Below, piece by piece: positions 1 to 10,432 of a stretch of 64,000 bases of DNA. Each line of letters opens with the position of its first letter. The stretch's first letter is position 1. Origin of the DNA: Lindgomyces ingoldianus (taxonomy: Eukaryota; Ascomycota; Dothideomycetes; Pleosporales; Lindgomycetaceae). The notes below the pieces were generated by a model. The model saw only the letters and a program-made list of their open reading frames with translations. It searched no databases and was not told where the DNA came from. The stretch is taken from assembly GCF_010093535.1 (NCBI RefSeq), contig NW_022985218.1:234979-298978 (forward strand), in the 5' to 3' direction. Position numbers and translations under genes: made by a program.

Positions 1-279
1 GCTCTGTGCTGGCGCTCTCCGCCTTCGGGTTTGCTTTGGTGGCTGGGGAGCACCATCAAGCATTTCGATATCGCTGTCTGCATGAGCGTCATTTCTTGCG
101 GCCGCCAGAGCGGCATCGGGCATATCAACGTCTATTGCAGGCTGCTGAGGGGTCTCTCGGGTTGCTGCAGCTTTTGCCTTCACGACGCGGGGTGCGCGAG
201 GCGTCGGATCCTGAGACATATCAGCGAAGTATCCTTTCTTGGATGGTTCGAGATACTGTACCTTTCGCGGCACCGGCAT
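1..279 (-). CDS. Partial hypothetical basic, disordered protein (5' end; runs off the window)
   Basis: The minus strand is open from an ATG at 279 to position 1, giving exactly 93 codons with no stop, so this is the N-terminal part of a gene that continues beyond the left edge. The protein begins MPVPRKVQYLEPSKKGYF and then becomes Pro/Ala/Asp-rich and probably disordered, with an RRRR cluster next to the edge. Reading upstream of the ATG, the frame stays open for about 14 codons before a stop, and no better start is seen. I do not recognise a domain. A nuclear or chromatin protein is possible from the composition, but that is a guess. Confidence 0.6.
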   Translation of the reverse strand, partial: MPVPRKVQYLEPSKKGYFADMSQDPTPRAPRVVKAKAAATRETPQQPAIDVDMPDAALAAARNDAHADSDIEMLDGAPQPPKQTRRRRAPAQS

Positions 280-771
280 GTTTACCCCGAAATTCGCGAG
301 CTGTTCAATGTTGGTGAGGGGTTTGGGAGCTCAAGTTGCTCGGAGGGGCAGGTTTCGATATAATTTATTTAGCTTCCGAAGCAGCAGCCCACCTTCAGAT
401 TGCCGAGTGGGTGACCAATCAGTCTTCGCGATTCCATTCACCGCCTTCACCTCCAAATTCTATTCTGTGACTCCCTCGACCAAGATTAGGATTTGATGAA
501 GATCAAAGAAATCCATTAAATGATCTACCTAATGTTGCACGCTCAAGACCCTAGCCTCGCTGCCAATGCCGTCACCAAAGCAATTCCACCGTCAAATGCC
601 ACCATTATCATACACAATCACCACCGTCACATACGCCCCAGCTAACAGACCCCTGCTTTTGAAATTTGAGCCCTCCAGTCTTCCCATCCACGTAGCAATG
701 AGGACGCTCAGATACATGGCCCAACAAAAAACCTTGCATCCGGAATGTCTAGCGTGCCTCTTCTTCGTGCC
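280..771. other. Intergenic: 5' flank of the left-edge gene and 3' flank of the RS-rich gene
   Basis: This stretch lies between two minus-strand genes. Open frames here are short and without recognisable motifs. It should hold the promoter of the left-edge gene and the 3' UTR of the RS-rich gene. I see nothing else. Confidence 0.5.
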
Positions 772-2533
772 TTAAAAGGCCGCTCCACCAACTTCACCCT
801 CTCCGTTCAGTGACCTCAATTGCTGCTCTGCAAGCTCTGACCTTAGGGCTGCATTAGTAGCATCTCTCTCCAACGTGTCCCACTCCTTAAGTTGCTGCCT
901 CTTTGCCATCTCCTTCGCATCGATGAGTTCCCGCAGTTTCCTTGCATCCTCCTCCAATTTTAGAATCTTGCTCTGGTCGTACACATCTGGGGCTTTCTGA
1001 CCTCCTTGTACTTCCTTTGGCAAATCGGAAAGATGGTCACGGAAGCGTTGAGTACGAGGGTAGGTGGTGGAAGTGCTATTGCTCGACCCGCGGAACGGAG
1101 GTGCAAAGGGAGTAGGTCCGCCTACAGAGCCACGAGGTCCAGATGGAGGTCCACTATAGTAGCCACCACCACCACGTCCACCCCAGTGCGTAGACCCACG
1201 ACGAGGCGCGGGACCTGAGAAATCACGAGGTGCATCGTATCCAAAGCCGCCGCGACCACCGCCTCGGGGGCGAGTTGGAGCAGCGAGAACAGGGTTGTTT
1301 CCACGAGGATACGCAGGTGCCTGCGGAGCCGCTCCCGATGGTCCAACGGGTGGGGAAATAGCAGGAGAGGGATAGCTACGGGCTGAGGGACCAGTTGGCG
1401 GAGCTCTCGCAAAGTTGTTCTCTCCATTGCGATAAGATGACGATGGTCCAGTTGGTGGGGCAAACTCTCGGTCGCCGCGTGGTCCTGTCGGGGGAGTGTC
1501 GCGAATCCGGGGAGGAGACCGTTCGCGTTCTTGCCCACGAGCGAAGTCCCTGCCTCTGTCGTACTGCTCGAGGTCGCGATCATCTCGTTCGCGGTATGGT
1601 GACCTAGGCGCAGACACTGGATCCCTCAAAGGTATGTCCTCAGAAACAAGTGCAGCCCTGGTAGGGTGCACAGGACGAGGGGACGAACGTCGAGAGGTAG
1701 CAGCCGAGTCCCTGCCTGACGCATCATTTGATGCATAGGCTTGTCTAGCAGGGGAGGGTGATCTACGCCGCCAAGTGTCTGCTGTATATGGATCCACACG
1801 GTCGCGCCGGGGAGAAGGCGTGCGACGTCGGAATTCGCGGGTGTCTCGGGGAGGCGGAGAATAGTTTCGACGATAAGGACTTCTCGGGGTTAATGCGACA
1901 ATCCAGACAGAAGGATTGGGTTGTGGAATTTCTTACCTGTGTGCACGAGAGCGTGGCTCCTCGTACCTGCTGCTACGTGGAGGCGAATCTCTCTTGCGAG
2001 GCGGCGAACGCATTCCGCGGCTCCTCGCCGGTGAGATGTCGCGTTCCCTCAAAGGCGGAGGAGACCTGTCACGAGCTCGCGGAGAACGTGTAGTATACGA
2101 ATCATATCCGCCTCGACGAGGGGATCTGGCACGATCGCTCCTGTAATCGTCTCGCCTGGGGGAGTAGGCTCGGCGTGGAGGTGATCGCGGCCTCCCCCTC
2201 CAGCGATCGTCATCTCGTCGCGGGCTACGCGACCTTCGGCGGTATGCTGGTGAGGGGCTTCGTGGGCGAGAGGAGCGACTTCCTGGAGTGTACGTGTCTG
2301 CGACAAGAGGGCCACGGGCGCGATAGCTATCGACTCGAGGACCTGGGGAGCGAGGCCGATAAGTATTAGAGTACCTTTCATCTCTGCGCAAGCTGTTAGC
2401 TACCGTCAACAGGGCTCAAGTCATCTGCGAGAGCGCCAAACGCGGCAATTTGGATCGTCTAGATGCTTTCAAAAGGTGTGGTTGCGACAAACCTTCGGTC
2501 GCGGTCTCGGTCTCGATCTCTATCCCTGTCCAT
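772..2533 (-). CDS. RS-rich (serine/arginine-repeat) protein, likely splicing related
   Basis: Three exons: 2533-2493, 2392-1937 and 1879-772. They sum to 1605 nt (534 aa) with phases that close exactly. Introns are 100 and 57 nt, and the first ends in GCTAACAG. Exon 1 encodes an RD dipeptide run after the Met. Residues of about 15-200 are dense in RS/SP/RR motifs (SPRRDD, RSPPRR). The middle is Pro/Gly-rich with PPTGP repeats and an RGG-like stretch. The last ~70 residues form a charged helix, probably a coiled coil. RS domains usually mediate protein contacts in spliceosome assembly and are phosphorylated by SR kinases. No RRM is visible, so it resembles SRRM1-like or linker proteins rather than a classical SR protein. 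The second intron has a tandem GAGAAG acceptor, so a one-residue length variant is possible. Its neighbour is SF3b2, another splicing gene. Confidence 0.75.
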
Positions 2534-3476
2534 AGTTGCGACAGTGGTTGCCGTCTTCTTGCCTTTGCAACACGTTAGATGGAGGTGGAAATGGACGTAA
2601 CAAAGCCTGCGCAGACTGAAATAGCTCCGTATAAGAATGGGTGACGGGTGCGGGTCTGCGAGTTGGGTGAATGTTGTCTGAGGTGCAGGAAAAAGTGATG
2701 TTCAAGCGAATCGGCGACGCGGTCTCTGCCACATCACGTGATGGCAATATTCCACCTAGGCAAACTCCGCCAGCCTTGGCTGTTCTCCTTTACCTGTCCC
2801 CCCACATGAGCACTGTGACAATACGACGATGACATAGGGACAGGCTTTAGCCATAGGCGCGATCGCGAAGGCGTAGAAGGAAAGTAGGTAGACAGCTGGT
2901 ATCAGGTTGGCGAACCTCCTTCCTGCATGTTGAAGCCACCACCTGAAGATATTTCAGCAGTCGCTTAGACTAATTCCTGGAATTGGGTCCACGGTTAGAA
3001 CGTTTATAGGGTGAACCCATCCGCAACGTTTTGCCTCTGAATCAGAATCTTGAAAATATTCCACCATAGATGCCTGCACGCAGTACGTCACAAGCTGCGC
3101 AGAAAAATTTCTTCATTCGCCCAACCCATTTCGTTTCACAATCCATGCCTTCTCTTGCGTGACCATTCACTTTGTCCATGTCCCCTTTTCTTCTATCTTG
3201 AAACAAGTACAACTCAGTTCGACGTAACCCACGTAGTGCTACACAGACGGCCCCGGATGCGAAAGTATCTTGACTCGATTGTAATCTTGTAGCAGCCCTG
3301 TTGCGGGTCGTTCCTAACGCCAATCCTATGCAGGCCCCTAAGTTGTGCCCCAATCTATTGATATTATATCGATAGCCCATCAAGCCGTGCTGTCACACAG
3401 GGATAGAGCTTGTTCAGCCCTTTGTGCTAGGTATCTTCAAAAGATGGCCGCTCCTGTTGTACACTCACTCTTATGA
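2534..3476. other. Intergenic between the RS-rich gene and SF3b2
   Basis: This contains the promoter and 5' UTR of the RS-rich gene, including a TCACGTGA palindrome, and the 3' UTR of SF3b2. Open frames of 75-113 codons occur on both strands but show no domain or splice logic. Nothing further is supported. Confidence 0.5.
2734..2741. promoter_or_regulatory. TCACGTGA palindrome (E-box / Cbf1-type site)
   Basis: A perfect 8-bp palindrome about 200 bp upstream of the RS-rich gene ATG. CACGTG is the core recognised by bHLH factors such as Cbf1. The same core lies upstream of SF3b2 and of the GCP2 gene. Function is inferred from position only. Confidence 0.4.
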
Positions 3477-5218
3477 TCAGCGCCTGCTGCGTCTCTCTTC
3501 GTCCCTCTTTACGCGCTTGCGGTTCTCCGCAATCATCTCAGACATATCATCCAGATCAACGCTAGTCCACTGGCCCTGTGCCTCCGCCTTCTTCTGAGCC
3601 TCGTACTGCTTCCTCAGAGCCTCCTTATCCAGCTTATCATCTCTTGTCAAAGAATCCACGTCAACAGACACGTCAATGTCACCAGCCTTTCGCTTCCTCC
3701 TATTGTCGTCTCCAAATTCTGGCATAGCGGCCTTGAGATCATAAGCATGCTCGCCGCCAAAGAAGCCCTTGGCCTGAATATCCTTCTCCGGCAACACCTG
3801 ATAGGCGCTACGCGGTGGCCCTCCCGGAACTTCCGTCTCCGTTCCTTTGCGCTGTTTTCGCAAGGTAAACTCGCCGCCAATACTCTCAATCCCGCCCATT
3901 TCTGAGGGGGCCATAGAGGCCATTGTCATGTTAGTTTGAGTACCAGTCATATCAGCTTCACCAGCCTCCCCCACCTGATTCTCGTCCTCCTCTTCCTCGT
4001 CCTCCTCTTCCTCGTCCTCATCCTCGCTCTCTCCTTCGGCTCGCAATGTTCCCCAAGCTCCCCGCTCGATAGGCTCACCTAGCTGGGTTGATTGTACAGA
4101 TTCTTCCGCAATAACCTGTCCAAAAAGGTCGCCCCCAAACAAGGGTTGGTTGTGATCGCTGACTGGAGGTTTGCCATACTGGCCCGGCGCATATCCCCAT
4201 TGTGCGCCTGGAGGAATAGGAGCGTTGACACCAGGAATGCGCAGAGATGGATAAGATGGCGGAGGACCAAATCGCTGCTGGTTAACAAGCCATGGTGGTG
4301 GAGCACCAGGTTGCATGCCAAGGGCTTCTTTGAGCTCTTCTCCCAGCTCGCCAGGACGCAAATGTCTAAGATTTGTCTCGAACTCTTTGCCTTCGTAGTA
4401 GACCTCGCCATATCGGGTTAGTTCAGGTTTCGTCTGACGACGGAAGAAGGCGTCATAAAGCTTCCCGTAGTCAATGTCAAGCTTCCCCAACTTTCCTTGC
4501 ACACGCTCTCGCTGCTTTTGCTTGAGTGTCATCTCGGCTTGCTTCTCAAGTACGGCATCTCTCATTTCAGAAATTCCAGTTTCCTGAATGAATTTTGGAA
4601 GGGCAAACGGTGGTTTTTCGATGCCGCGTTTCGAAGATAGGTACTCGCGCTTGAGGGACCAGTGAGGAGGAACCGGAATGACGTTTTTCTGCGCTTTGAG
4701 CGAGACGAGGAGCTGTGGATCTGAAGATGATACATCAGTCCATTCCACTAGCTCAGGCTTCTTTACTAGTGCCTTAAGCTCAGCAATTGACAGCTTGTTC
4801 AGCTGCTTCTTTGCTTTCTTGGACAGCCTTTTTCGGGTCTCCTCCTCGTCAGGGATTTCATCGTCATCCGATAAGAATATCTCTGGCTTATCGGTTTCTT
4901 TGACCGTTTCTTCGACAGCAGGTAGTTGAAACTTGGCAAGTACGTCCTTGAACTCGTCAAACAAGGGGTCCTCCAGGAAGTCGTCAGCGGTGGTTATTGC
5001 GGGTCCGTCCACCAAGGTATCGTTTGTTGATGTTACGGGTGTGAGTGACTCGATCTCAGGTGCAGAAGCGGTAACTTCAGCAGGTATTTCCTGTAGAGCA
5101 GTCAGTGAGGGCAGATCAGAAGTTTCGAGACAGATAGTACCTCGCGCTTTGCCTTCTTCTGGGCCCTGCGATATGCGGCCTTGCTCTTCTTCGCGCCCTT
5201 CTCTATGACACCAGGCAT
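3477..5218 (-). CDS. cus1: Splicing factor 3b subunit 2 (SF3b145/Cus1)
   Basis: Two exons: 5218-5141 (26 codons) and 5090-3477. The 50-nt intron has a CTGAC branch site and ends CTACAG; the total is 563 aa. The exon 1 start (MPGVIEKGAKKSK) is preferred over the longer unspliced frame because it restores a Lys-rich N-terminus and a clean junction. Residues ~115-240 match the DUF382 region (LSKKAKKQLNKLSIAELK; VPPHWSLKREYL). Residues ~262-315 match the PSP proline-rich domain (GEELKEALGMQPGAPPPWL). The C-terminal part has a long Glu/Asp run near residues 390-410 and a basic end. SF3b2 is part of the U2 snRNP SF3b complex, contacts the branch-site region and binds SF3b4. Its length lies between yeast Cus1 and human SF3B2. 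A CACGTG site lies about 335 bp upstream. Confidence 0.93.
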
Positions 5219-5836
5219 CTTGCGGCATGCGACAAGAAAGACGCAATCTGATGTGGCGGGATGATATCTACTCGAGAGCTCTGTTGCTCGACGTTAGGTC
5301 GCGATGCAGAGGCCGCTATCTCGCGCCGCAACGACGAAGGCGGTATCCTGCGTGACACGAGCGGTGAACGACAGCGGTAGGGCTTAATCCGGCTGTACTG
5401 GCCTTTCTTAGATTGTAAGGTGCGCTATGAAGACAAGTATGGCGGAAGGAGGGCGTTGTTGGAAATGGGCGTCGTGGGTGAAGGTGAAGTCGCGAAGATT
5501 TCGGGAGGTTGGCTGCGCCAAGGCGCTATTGAGCCATCATAAGTCCCCAGTCACGTGCACTCACTGGTCTTCACCTGTTAAAACCTAAAGGTCCTTTGAA
5601 TAGAGAGAGTTAAATAGTATAGGAGTCTATGGCGCCTCATAACGGCGAACTTCTGTCTGAGAAGACGAGTCTTCTTTGCAATCTTAGTATTCAGCAGATT
5701 ACAACTCCTTCACCAGGATGAAGTAACTTTTGCCTTGTGTTGGCTTTAAGGATAGAATGCAGGGAGTTAGCTCATATAGCGAATGACAAAGTCAGTCGCA
5801 GCTCTTCCACTTGCTGAACTACCCTTTTATTAATCC
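5219..5836. other. Intergenic: SF3b2 promoter region
   Basis: The stretch contains the upstream region of SF3b2 with a TCACGTG core at 5551-5557 and the 3' flank of the decayed aldo-keto reductase. No coding frame is supported. Confidence 0.5.
5551..5557. promoter_or_regulatory. TCACGTG site upstream of SF3b2
   Basis: A CACGTG core with a flanking T, about 335 bp upstream of the SF3b2 ATG. It matches the bHLH (Cbf1-type) core also found upstream of the RS-rich gene. The role is inferred. Confidence 0.35.
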
Positions 5837-6735
5837 TTATGTCCGATCATCATTATCATGAAACTTCGCCTGCCAGAATCCGGGATATTGCTTCTGCTGT
5901 CCTAACTCATTCAGATGTTTAATTTCTGTTGGAGAAAGCTTGAATGTTGCAGCTCTTAAGTAATCTAACAATCTCTGCTCTTTCCCACTGGTCGTAATGG
6001 GGAAAACATCTTGATCGATGCACCATCTCAAACTGATCTCACACTCACTAACCGCATACTTCTTCGCGAGCGCCGCCAGGAAGTCATCAGCTAGACCTAG
6101 CTTTGTCTTTGTCATCGCACTCAATGGCCCATATGCTGTCGTCGAAATACCATGCTTTTTGTGGAAATCTAGAAGCGCAGTATGGTGAAGGTACGGATGG
6201 AATTCGATCTGGTTTCAGGCTGGAACGACCTTGGCTGTCTTGAGGACAGGTTCTAGATGCTTGGGGGGATAGCTGGAGACCCCGATTGACTTGGCTAGCC
6301 GACCTTTTGGATTGCTTCCCTAGTCGCCCAAGACGACTATAGTTCCTCATCCGATGTTGCCTAGAAGGGAGAGTAGATAAGATATCTGCATTCCTTAAGT
6401 CGAGGGATGGGAAGGAGTGGAGTATGAGGTTCTTACAGGTCAACATAGCCCAATTACAGCTTCTTCAGGCTAGTCTTGAGTGCGTTTTCGATATCGTTGA
6501 TGTTGGTGAGCACTTTCGTGGTAACAAAGAGTTTCTCGCGTGGGACTCCACCCTCTTTGATGGCTATCCTAAGTTCGGGATCTGTTTGGTACACTTTTCT
6601 CTTTGTGAATATTTGAGTTGGTAATTCCGAAGCAGCTGCTTACTTTCTGCCCCATCAATATGAGCATATCCGAGTTTGATAGCCATTTTCACGGAACCAA
6701 TAACAGGTAGTTTGATATCCTAATGTGCACCCAAG
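5837..6735 (-). pseudogene. Decayed aldo-keto reductase (AKR) gene
   Basis: The last ~95 residues remain open (5837-6124) and match the AKR C-terminus, including RWCIDQDVFPITTSGKEQRL and a following helix. Going 5' on the minus strand, AKR-like pieces continue (NQIEFHPYLHHTALLDFHKKHG, cut here to the core NQIEFHPYL; KLGYAHIDGAE; REKLFVTTKV). They are interrupted by a TGA just before NQIEFHPYL, a one-base frameshift near 6290 and several TAA/TAG codons between 6300 and 6480. A short intron relic seems to follow the HIDGAE segment. The family reduces aldehydes or ketones with NADPH in a TIM barrel; the C-terminal motif resembles conjugated polyketone reductase types. At least one stop replaces an expected Gln codon (CAA to TAA), as RIP would do. 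The gene is not functional as read. Confidence 0.8.
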
Positions 6736-6890
6736 CAATTTCCTTTCCCGTTTAGGGAACTGAGCTGCTCACACTAGCCTAAGCTGTGGCTGTACTAGGA
6801 TGAGTGCATCCTAAGCGGAGACTAAGCTGCTTCTTAGAACTAAATTATAGGCCCTGTATGCAACAAGGGAGGTAAATAATAGGGTCTTAC

Positions 6891-7080
6891 TGTCACGGCT
6901 ATGCTACAGCTATCCAACCCCTGAGCACCCTAAGGGCTTGGCACGGGGTATATAGGCTCCTCGGCCTCTGTACCTCTGCCTCCGGCCCTAAGGTTTGCTC
7001 TCGTTACCCCCTATCCTGCATTCCCTCTCTGTGCCTTGTGCTTCGAGCCTCTCACAGCTCCTCTGCTATTTGTAAAGAAG
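6891..7080 (+). repeat. LTR-like sequence, family 1 (TGTCACGG start)
   Basis: It begins TGTCACGG, contains a TATA-type motif (GGGTATATAGG, ~6946-6956) and then a C/T-rich part. Pieces such as TATCCTG, the TTGTGCTTC region and CTCACAG recur in reverse orientation at 61490-61698, which ends CCGTGACA. The TG...CA ends and the TATA box suggest a retrotransposon LTR. The right boundary is approximate. Confidence 0.45.
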
Positions 7081-7128
7081 AGAAGAAGGGCAATGTATAG
7101 TAGAGTATATAATATATTAATATATTAT

Positions 7129-7133
<5 letters not shown>

Positions 7134-7166
<33 letters not shown>
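7134..7166 (+). repeat. (CTT)11 microsatellite
   Basis: About eleven uninterrupted CTT units inside the AT-rich repeat tract. Confidence 0.95.
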
Positions 7167-7169
<3 letters not shown>

Positions 7170-7204
7170 AACACTATATAGGACCTAGATAACTATAAAG
7201 CTAA

Positions 7205-7332
7205 TGTAAGGCCGAGGTGGCCCCTACGCGCGACGGGTATATATACTATTCTGTACGCAGAATCAACTGTTGGTTGATTATTCGCACCTTTTTGGTTGTA
7301 TTGGCGGAGTGGTACAGAGCCCCGTCCTTACA
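7205..7332 (+). repeat. LTR-like sequence, family 2 (TGTAAGG...CCTTACA), solo
   Basis: A ~128-bp unit bounded by the inverted ends TGTAAGG and CCTTACA, with GGTATATATACT inside. A ~127-bp relative with the same ends lies at 61759-61885, and a diverged copy lies inside repeat copy B at 54085-54204. Shared stretches include GGCCGAG, GTATATATACTA and the 3' block ending GTCCTTACA. The short length and TG..CA ends fit a small solo LTR. The alignment is by eye. Confidence 0.65.
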
Positions 7333-7852
7333 GCTAATTAAAAAGTTATTGTAATGAGGTGGGCGCCCTGCCTCATTACAGTTACTATTAAAGCATGTTA
7401 AAAGCTACTATAGTGTGTTATATATTTTTAAATTAGCTTAAATATTAAGCTTAGAGTGTAAAAATAATTCTACTTTTTTACTAAGTAAGTATTATGTTGT
7501 GCTGTTAAGACATTGCGCTTTGTCTATAGTGTTTACAATGCTAAGAAAAAGTTACTAGGTTAGTAGTAGAATACGTTATAACACTAATATTTGCTTAACA
7601 TAAGGGTATTTACTAACACGTCTAGGTTTCTAAAACATATGTATGAGGGGAAAGACAGAAGCAAAACTGCTGGGAAATTCCGCCGATTACCTGGCATAAT
7701 AAATCACGGTCGGGTCTTTCTGATCACGCGCACCTGTCTCCCCGATCACTCTCTTTTGACCAGCGGTCTTCCATCGTCAACAACACAAGAGCCTTTCATC
7801 CTTCACTTCTACCTTACTCCAGACTGAAACCCACATTCTTGCTTGAAAGATC

Positions 7853-8414
7853 ATGGGCATAGTTGCCATTGTTCAGGGCTGTAAACTTGATGTCGCTAAG
7901 TTTGACAGCTTTCTTATCACAAGCGGCCTTCCAACAAATGGGGGATGACAACCCATCCTTCTTGAAGGGGCAACCATTGTGGAACTCTTCAAAACCAAAG
8001 GCGTTGATTGCAAAGTCCGAGTTTTCGTACCGCAGGGGAAAGGATTCTGCCGGTCGAAGTATGTCTTCATTTGCTGCGATTGGACCTATGTGAACAACAC
8101 GGAAGAGATTGATGGCTTGCTATAACTTCCCGTGCCGGCCACTTTCAAAGCCATGCGCCAGTCCTTCAGGCTGAGTCGGGCATCTCAAGGTACGTTGTGT
8201 ACAACGAGGATACCCCATCGTCGGCCAGGGAAGAGTTCATAGCGCACAATAAGGCAAGTTAACCCTACTTTAATAAATCTAGCTAGTTTAAATTAATCAC
8301 CAATTCCCTGCGGCGAGGTGCGATTTCGCTTTTATTGACTAGTACAAACGCATGGGGCATCGTCGTGATAAGCATGGAATATCTGAAGACCTGATCGCAC
8401 TGCCTGATTGCTAG
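7853..8414 (+). pseudogene. Relic of an unidentified protein-coding gene
   Basis: One frame from the ATG at 7853 reads MGIVAIVQGCKLDVAKFDSF and continues as plausible protein (ATIVELFKTKGVDCKVRVF; KYVFICCDWTYVNNTEEIDG), broken by a TGA near 7945 and a TAA near 8121. Further pieces follow, including FIAHNKAS near 8250 and, after a probable intron, FID-stop-YKRMGHRRDKHGISEDLI ending at a TAG at 8414. The stop after FID would be a Trp codon changed TGG to TAG, consistent with RIP. I do not recognise the family. Whether it was a host gene or part of a mobile element is unknown. Confidence 0.5.
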
Positions 8415-10432
8415 ATTATGGGGAAGTAGACGCTGCCAAGTAGGATTGGTGGAATTGGGTTGTGCAAGTTAGTTGAGGCGATAGAACCTATAGTGATAGT
8501 GTTGTTAATAAATCTTATTATTCTTTAATCTTGTGTTCCTTAAACCTAGATATCCTTAAACTGTATTGTATGTATTCTAGTACGCTACTCTTGTTTACAA
8601 ATAGGTTAAAACTACTTAAAAACTAAGTTAGGAGATTATAGTAGTGTCTAATATAGCTTTCTCACGGATTCTTAACTAGCATTATGCTACGTTAGGCCTA
8701 AGCTTAGAAAGTTATAACGTATTCTAATAAGGTGCAATGACAGCGGTTTTACAATATACAGTGCTTTTTAACAATTTCAATGACGCTACTACACAAGGAG
8801 CAAGGTAGTAAACCTATTAGGTATGCAAGTTATGATGCAAAAGACGTAGAGGTTTACGCTATGCAAAATTCCATAACCCCCCCTTCCTATATACTCTTAA
8901 GCTGTCCTCCTATAGAACAACAGGACTTTGAAGGCTAGGCAACTGTAGTGTGTTAACCCCCTATTACCACTCACCGGGCGCCGCCTTGTCCGCGGCTCTC
9001 ACCAGGCCCTAGATCATCCTGTCACTTGAAGCGGCAGCTTTAAAGTTTGGCAGCAAGACATCTGGCCCTACGACGGGTACAGCCGGCGTCAGCTGATTTT
9101 GCTTACCCACTAGCTGCGACTGCTGCTGGGGTGTCGTGGGGATTTGCGTGGCCGTGTTGGTCGTTCTCGCGGTGTGTGGTGGAAGTTGTTGTGGTTGCTT
9201 GCGGTGCTGGCCTGTGGGTAACGAACCTATTCATTGGTTTTACGGTCAAGATAGAACTGCCGATCCTCGGTCCATAAGGTCCCGTCTGAACCTTGAACTG
9301 TCATGTTGAGACTTTCTACATGCATACATCAGCTTTAAACCTGAGGAGTACAATACAAGTGAGTAGAACATACATATTGGAAGCTTGCAGAATTTGTGAC
9401 TCGTTAGATGGTTGAATAATGACGAAGGGTACTATTTAGGGGATGCAACAGCTGTCTCTTATAACTCTCGACGTGGGTGTCTGGGTCGAAACGCTAAGGG
9501 CAGAGCCGCGCCCCAAGTCTGACCCTCGCAAGGCTCACGTTCTGACAACCCTCTTAGACTTGCTCCACACCATTTAATCGTTTCAACGCATTTAACTGTC
9601 ATGGCCTATCTAGATTGAGAAGCCACCTCAAATGAAACAGTTCCTCAGCACCAGGCAAGATCCTAAGCACTCTCAGACTGGAGGTTGTCTGCTAGCTAGC
9701 AACGCCCATGGCAGAAAATGCTCACAAGTGTTAGGAAAATAGTGGCGCAGACGAAAACCACCGGCCAGCATAGGCACCTGGTTTAATCCTGCGCCGCTGT
9801 TAGGTTCTTATTGGGATACTAGCACTTCCCGCGCGTATTGCGGCGCGGCTATCACGTTTCGCCCTGCGCTCGCATCTATGTTGTGGTCATCGAAAGGGCC
9901 GAGAGTGAGATTCAGCTAATTAAAAAGATATCTTTACGACTATATGCAGGTGCAACCGTTCTCATTCCGCTGATCAGCACGCCGTGAAGAGGCGGCAGCC
10001 ACAAAGCTTCGAAGTATTGCTCACAGCTTGTAAGCACCAAGGGTAAGCGAATTTGTGTAAAATGCATCAATTATGCAGTATTGATATCCTGCACATAAGA
10101 CAGAGGGCAAGAGGGCAAGGCAGATAATTGGGATTCCCACTCTCTTCCATTCTAAAATAATCTGTACAGGAACACTAACACAGCGGCCGCATTCCTCCGC
10201 TGCCGGCACGCAGGAGGTATTACTGGAAAACACAAGGGTAGAAAGGAAAACGAGTGGGCGAATGGTGTGACTGAACAGGGGAAGCTCAAAAAGCTCTACC
10301 CCTCATTGAATTCCCATGTTGTTTTACAGGTTTTTTTTCGGTTCTATTATGAGACGGAAGACCCTATCGTCCACCATCCGGCCCTCCGCCCTGATGTAAC
10401 TAATATTAAATTACTGTACTTCAGAGGTGACT
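8415..10432. other. Gene-free stretch: AT-rich to 8900, then 3' flank of pma1
   Basis: The first ~500 bp are AT-rich with many stops and resemble RIP-affected DNA. From about 8940 the composition is normal, but no open frame above ~76 codons has a motif. The right end is the 3' flank of pma1. Confidence 0.5.

Larger units (their letters stand above)
6736..7852. other. AT-rich repeat-bearing stretch without intact genes
   Basis: The tract holds two LTR-like sequences and a CTT microsatellite (listed separately). The rest has a high TA content and many stops on both strands, as in RIP-mutated fungal repeats. A 78-codon open frame at 7591-7827 shows no recognisable motif. Confidence 0.55.

Noticed and set aside
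7134..7166. CTT array considered as a regularly spaced repeat of a CRISPR kind
   Set aside because: It is a simple trinucleotide microsatellite without spacers, in a eukaryotic genome.
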